In this document: piece by piece, positions 61,276-64,000 of the stretch
Position numbering within the stretch: the first letter of the stretch is position 1
How the letters are laid out: every line of letters starts with the position of its first letter
Source of the DNA: Prevotella sp.
Lineage (GTDB): Bacteria; Bacteroidota; Bacteroidia; Bacteroidales; Bacteroidaceae
Direction: 5' to 3'
DNA length: 64,000 nt
Assembly (NCBI GenBank): GCA_017541365.1
Contig: JAFXZF010000049.1
Location: 20,099-84,098 of the forward strand
Notes under the pieces: generated by a model
Databases searched by the model: none
What the model saw: only the letters and a program-made list of their open reading frames with translations
What the model was told of the DNA's origin: nothing
Program-made: the position numbers and the translations under genes

Positions 61276-63900
61276 TCATCTAATCAACTGACCCGCAGCG
61301 CCATATATCTTACCATCACGGATTATGTAGAGTTTGCCATTACGGATAACCTTTATCTTCACTGTCTCAGATGCAGACTCGGCAACGCCCTTAACTGCAG
61401 TAGCAACCTTTTCGTATGTAAGGGTAATGGTAACTATCAACTGTTTGTTCTTACCATTAGCATCCTCCTCTTTGGTAACGATATTTGAGTTGTCAAAAGT
61501 GAGTACAATGTTTTGCAACGCTTCCATATTGATGGTTCTGGTCACATCAGTCGTTCCTGCTGTACCTCCTGGGAATACCAATGCAGCCTCATTAATATCC
61601 ACGCCGTCAACGGCCACGTTGGTCATAGTAATAGAACGATCTGCAGTAGTAGATTTGTTGTTGGAATGTCCTGTCAACGTCATACTGGTAATCTTGTATC
61701 CCTCATTGACGTTGATGGTAATCGTGTTGTCATTGTTACCTGTGCGAACCTTTCCTTTTGAATTGGTAAATTCCTCGTACATTCCCACGGTGTAGCATGT
61801 TCCAGTCAAGATACCCTTATCTTCCGATGGAACACCTATGGTTTCCTCACCTGTCGTAGGTGCTGGCGGAACCACCTTCTCAGGTGCATGACTAACAGTC
61901 TGAGTTACATAGGTAGCACGATCTATACCTAATGCTTCTGCAAGCGAGTATCCAAGGTGCGGTGGCTGGTTGTATGATGAATTCTGCCATGCTATGCCCA
62001 TGCGGTACACATGGTCTTCCATAAGGCATGGCACCTTGTACTCCGTAGGTTCCGGAGTAGAGTATATCATAAGGTCACAGGTTGATGCGCTCCAGTCTGC
62101 CTCGTAGTTTATCATGATGAGCTCCTCACGCCAGTCGCCCATAAGGTCAGCCTGCAGACAAGGCGTAGCCTTGGTAGTGTTGACAGACTGTGGTTTGCCA
62201 TAGTCAGCAAACTCTTGGAATGTCGCTATGTTGCCCGACTGCGAATTGTAAGTGCGTATGCGAGGAGAAGACTGTCCGTAGGTTGCGGAGCTTGTAGTAT
62301 TGTCATATCTGCCGTCAAATGTCTGGTCGAATGGGTCGCCAGTCCAGTAGATACGGAAATTGGTGTCAGCCTTCTTGGCAATCACCTCAGTACCATCTTC
62401 ACATGCACGTGACACACTCTCGGCTGAACTCCAGAATTCACTGCCCTTGTGTGAAGGAACAAAGTCGCAAGCCAAACCACGACCATTGTCACCAGAACTC
62501 GTTGCACTATAGAGTATCTCGCCAGTAGTGGCATCATGAACATCATAGCCATAGTTGCCAAAAGAAGATTTCTCCTCGTGTGGCATCATAATCTCAAGAC
62601 CTGGACGATCTGGCACGAGGTCAGCAAGGTGAATGGCATCACCATGTCCAAAGCCTGTTGAGCAGAGAAGTTTGCCATCATGACCTATTGTCGCGCCACC
62701 GATTACGATATCGTCCTTGCCATCATTGTTGACATCACCTATAGAGATACCATGTACACCCTGACCGTAGCTTGACTTGCCCTGAGAAGTGACAGGGTCG
62801 GTGTCCTGGTTGGCAAGTTCGGTGCCTGCTGCATCAATTAAGTTCCACGCAGTAGATGAGGTGCCTCTGTGGAGCCAACGAGTCTTGAGGTTCGTTCCAT
62901 CCCAGTCCACAGCCCACAGGTAGCAGTGATAGTAGTAGCCACGCTGCATGATAGCTGAAGGTAAAGCATTCAGGCCATCGAGATAAGCCACTGCAGCATT
63001 GTGTCTGTTGCCACGGTTGTTATTAGAATCTTTCCAATTTGAGCTATATGAACTTGCTGCCGTGGGGAAATCTACCATACCCCTGTTTGGAGAATACCAT
63101 ATAGTATTCATCGCAGCACCAGTCTCACCATTAAACACAGTAAGGAATTCCTCACCACCTGTTACATGACCATTGCTTGCCACGTAGTTCTTCGTATTGT
63201 CTGTTGACTGAATAGTAGCATCGCCGGCAGCACTGACATAGTTACCCTTTCCATCCTTAGAGCCAGGAGCAGTCTTACAAATCATCTCAGCTTTGCCGTC
63301 TCCGTCGAAGTCATAAACGAGGAACTGAGTGTAGTGATTACCAGAACGAATGTTAAGACCAAGGTTAATCTGCCACAAGCGTGTGCCGTCTATTTCATAC
63401 GCCTCAAGGATGCATGGTGAAGAGTATCCGTTGTCGCCATTATCGCGTTGGTTGTCAGGCATCCATTTTACCACAAGCTCGTAATCACCGTCACCATCAA
63501 GGTCGCCGACAGAGATATCGTCAGGACGATAGCGGCCAGTGGTACTTCCACTCTTTATGGACGCTGGACGTGGTATGCTTATTGTGGTGTACATATTATC
63601 CCATGCCGTGCAAGTTGCCTCGCCGCCGTTTGAACTCACCACCTTATACATATCGCCTGCCGCGCCGTCGGCATCGAGGTAGTTGGTCTTAGTGCTAATG
63701 CCCGTAGCAATCTCCGTACCGTTGCGATACACGGAGAATGTAGCATTACCATCTGCTGCAAGGTAGCGCCATGAAACGAGGATGCCCTGCGAGGTCTTCA
63801 CAGCCACAGGGGCACGATTGAGCGTTTCCTTTACCTGCACGTCAGCATTGGCAGACATCATAGTTAGTGCCGTAAGGCACAAAAGTAAAAGTTTCTTCAT
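61276..63900 (-). CDS. Secreted rhamnogalacturonan lyase, PL11
   Basis: Cleaves rhamnogalacturonan I backbones of pectin. The 874 residues comprise a signal peptide (1-19), an N-terminal beta-sandwich (about 25-110), and the PL11 eight-bladed propeller (about 115-620) with repeated calcium loops (DLDGDGDYE, DFDGDGKAE, DVNNDGKDD) and the MPHEEKSSFGNYGYDVHDATTG-like region. Then come a beta-sandwich (about 655-830) and a short C-terminal tail VIRNGKLYIIRDGKIYGAAG that looks like the pectate lyase tail and suits T9SS sorting. It has a promoter just upstream. Confidence 0.93.
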   Translation of the reverse strand: MKKLLLLCLTALTMMSANADVQVKETLNRAPVAVKTSQGILVSWRYLAADGNATFSVYRNGTEIATGISTKTNYLDADGAAGDMYKVVSSNGGEATCTAWDNMYTTISIPRPASIKSGSTTGRYRPDDISVGDLDGDGDYELVVKWMPDNQRDNGDNGYSSPCILEAYEIDGTRLWQINLGLNIRSGNHYTQFLVYDFDGDGKAEMICKTAPGSKDGKGNYVSAAGDATIQSTDNTKNYVASNGHVTGGEEFLTVFNGETGAAMNTIWYSPNRGMVDFPTAASSYSSNWKDSNNNRGNRHNAAVAYLDGLNALPSAIMQRGYYYHCYLWAVDWDGTNLKTRWLHRGTSSTAWNLIDAAGTELANQDTDPVTSQGKSSYGQGVHGISIGDVNNDGKDDIVIGGATIGHDGKLLCSTGFGHGDAIHLADLVPDRPGLEIMMPHEEKSSFGNYGYDVHDATTGEILYSATSSGDNGRGLACDFVPSHKGSEFWSSAESVSRACEDGTEVIAKKADTNFRIYWTGDPFDQTFDGRYDNTTSSATYGQSSPRIRTYNSQSGNIATFQEFADYGKPQSVNTTKATPCLQADLMGDWREELIMINYEADWSASTCDLMIYSTPEPTEYKVPCLMEDHVYRMGIAWQNSSYNQPPHLGYSLAEALGIDRATYVTQTVSHAPEKVVPPAPTTGEETIGVPSEDKGILTGTCYTVGMYEEFTNSKGKVRTGNNDNTITINVNEGYKITSMTLTGHSNNKSTTADRSITMTNVAVDGVDINEAALVFPGGTAGTTDVTRTINMEALQNIVLTFDNSNIVTKEEDANGKNKQLIVTITLTYEKVATAVKGVAESASETVKIKVIRNGKLYIIRDGKIYGAAGQLIR

Positions 63901-63939
63901 TTTGGGGATATTATTTAATTGTAATTAGGTTTCAGACTG

Positions 63940-63970
63940 CAAAGGTACGAAAAAAAAAACATTTCACAAA
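63940..63970 (-). promoter_or_regulatory. Promoter of the rhamnogalacturonan lyase gene
   Basis: Minus-strand TTTG (63967-63970), a 19-bp spacer, then TACCTTTG (63940-63947). The ATG is at 63900. Confidence 0.8.
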
Positions 63971-63971
63971 A

Positions 63972-64000
63972 ACTTTATACTTTATACTTTATACTTTATA
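63972..64000. repeat. ACTTTAT tandem repeat at the window edge
   Basis: Four copies of the 7-bp unit ACTTTAT; the run continues to the end of the window, so its full length is unknown. Confidence 0.9.

Overview
The window looks like a chromosomal segment of a Bacteroidales bacterium, most likely Prevotella or a close relative. The signs are Bacteroidetes-type promoters (TTTG, a 19-21 bp spacer, then TAnnTTTG) at many gene starts, no Shine-Dalgarno pattern, PorU and PorV of the type IX secretion system (T9SS), a long Bacteroidetes-style NusB, a DUF5606 gene, and two secreted pectin-degrading enzymes with short C-terminal sorting-like tails. I saw no rRNA, tRNA, CRISPR array, transposase, integrase or phage gene.

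Layout. 1-0.85 kb: AT-rich, no supportable gene. 0.85-6.4 kb (minus strand): holA, agmatine-to-putrescine genes aguB and aguA, a coiled-coil zinc-ribbon protein, a Nif3-like protein and a flavodoxin-like protein. 6.4-7.2 kb: repeat-rich spacer. 7.2-13.3 kb (plus): SLC13-type transporter, MTA/SAH-deaminase-like amidohydrolase, BASS transporter, dnaX. 13.3-27.3 kb (minus): response regulator, gpsA, lysS, CPA2 antiporter, pepT, recA, carboxynorspermidine-synthase-like dehydrogenase, a lipoprotein, queF, DUF5606, coaE, ybbR-like, yajC, nusB. 27.5-31.4 kb (plus): rplY, pth, S4-domain protein, nhaD, PAP2 phosphatase. 31.4-45.9 kb: an envelope-glycan cluster on both strands. It holds an LTA-synthase-like enzyme, a DUF6492 protein, glycosyltransferases of GT90, GT2, StrF-like, GT11 and GT87 types, a WecE-type sugar aminotransferase, a GtrB-like polyprenyl-phosphate glycosyltransferase and an LpxL-like acyltransferase. 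46-49 kb: rplM-rpsI-rpsB-tsf. 49-56.6 kb: FAH-family hydrolase, porU, porV, ABC-F ATPase. 56.7-64 kb: PL1 pectate lyase, MerR regulator, HIT protein, mannose-6-phosphate isomerase and PL11 rhamnogalacturonan lyase.

How the genes fit together. PorU and PorV process and anchor T9SS cargo on surface lipopolysaccharide. The two pectinases are plausible cargo, and the glycan cluster plausibly builds or decorates the surface glycan. AguA, AguB and the carboxynorspermidine-synthase-like enzyme are parts of the bacterial spermidine route that runs through agmatine and carboxyspermidine.

The most unusual content is of two kinds. First, there is a dense set of small repeats. An 18-bp hexamer-based repeat fills the aguB-holA spacer and recurs exactly, in frame, inside dnaX. 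Short palindromic repeats appear inserted in frame in mtaD-like, pepT and dnaX. Two arrays alternate a conserved CTACGATAC with different short palindromes. A 215-bp inverted-repeat structure and a four-copy ATATCC repeat lie in spacers. Second, there are odd protein architectures in the glycan cluster: a GT87 membrane glycosyltransferase fused to a formylglycine-generating-enzyme-like domain that lacks the catalytic cysteine position, and an acyltransferase with an extra N-terminal membrane domain.
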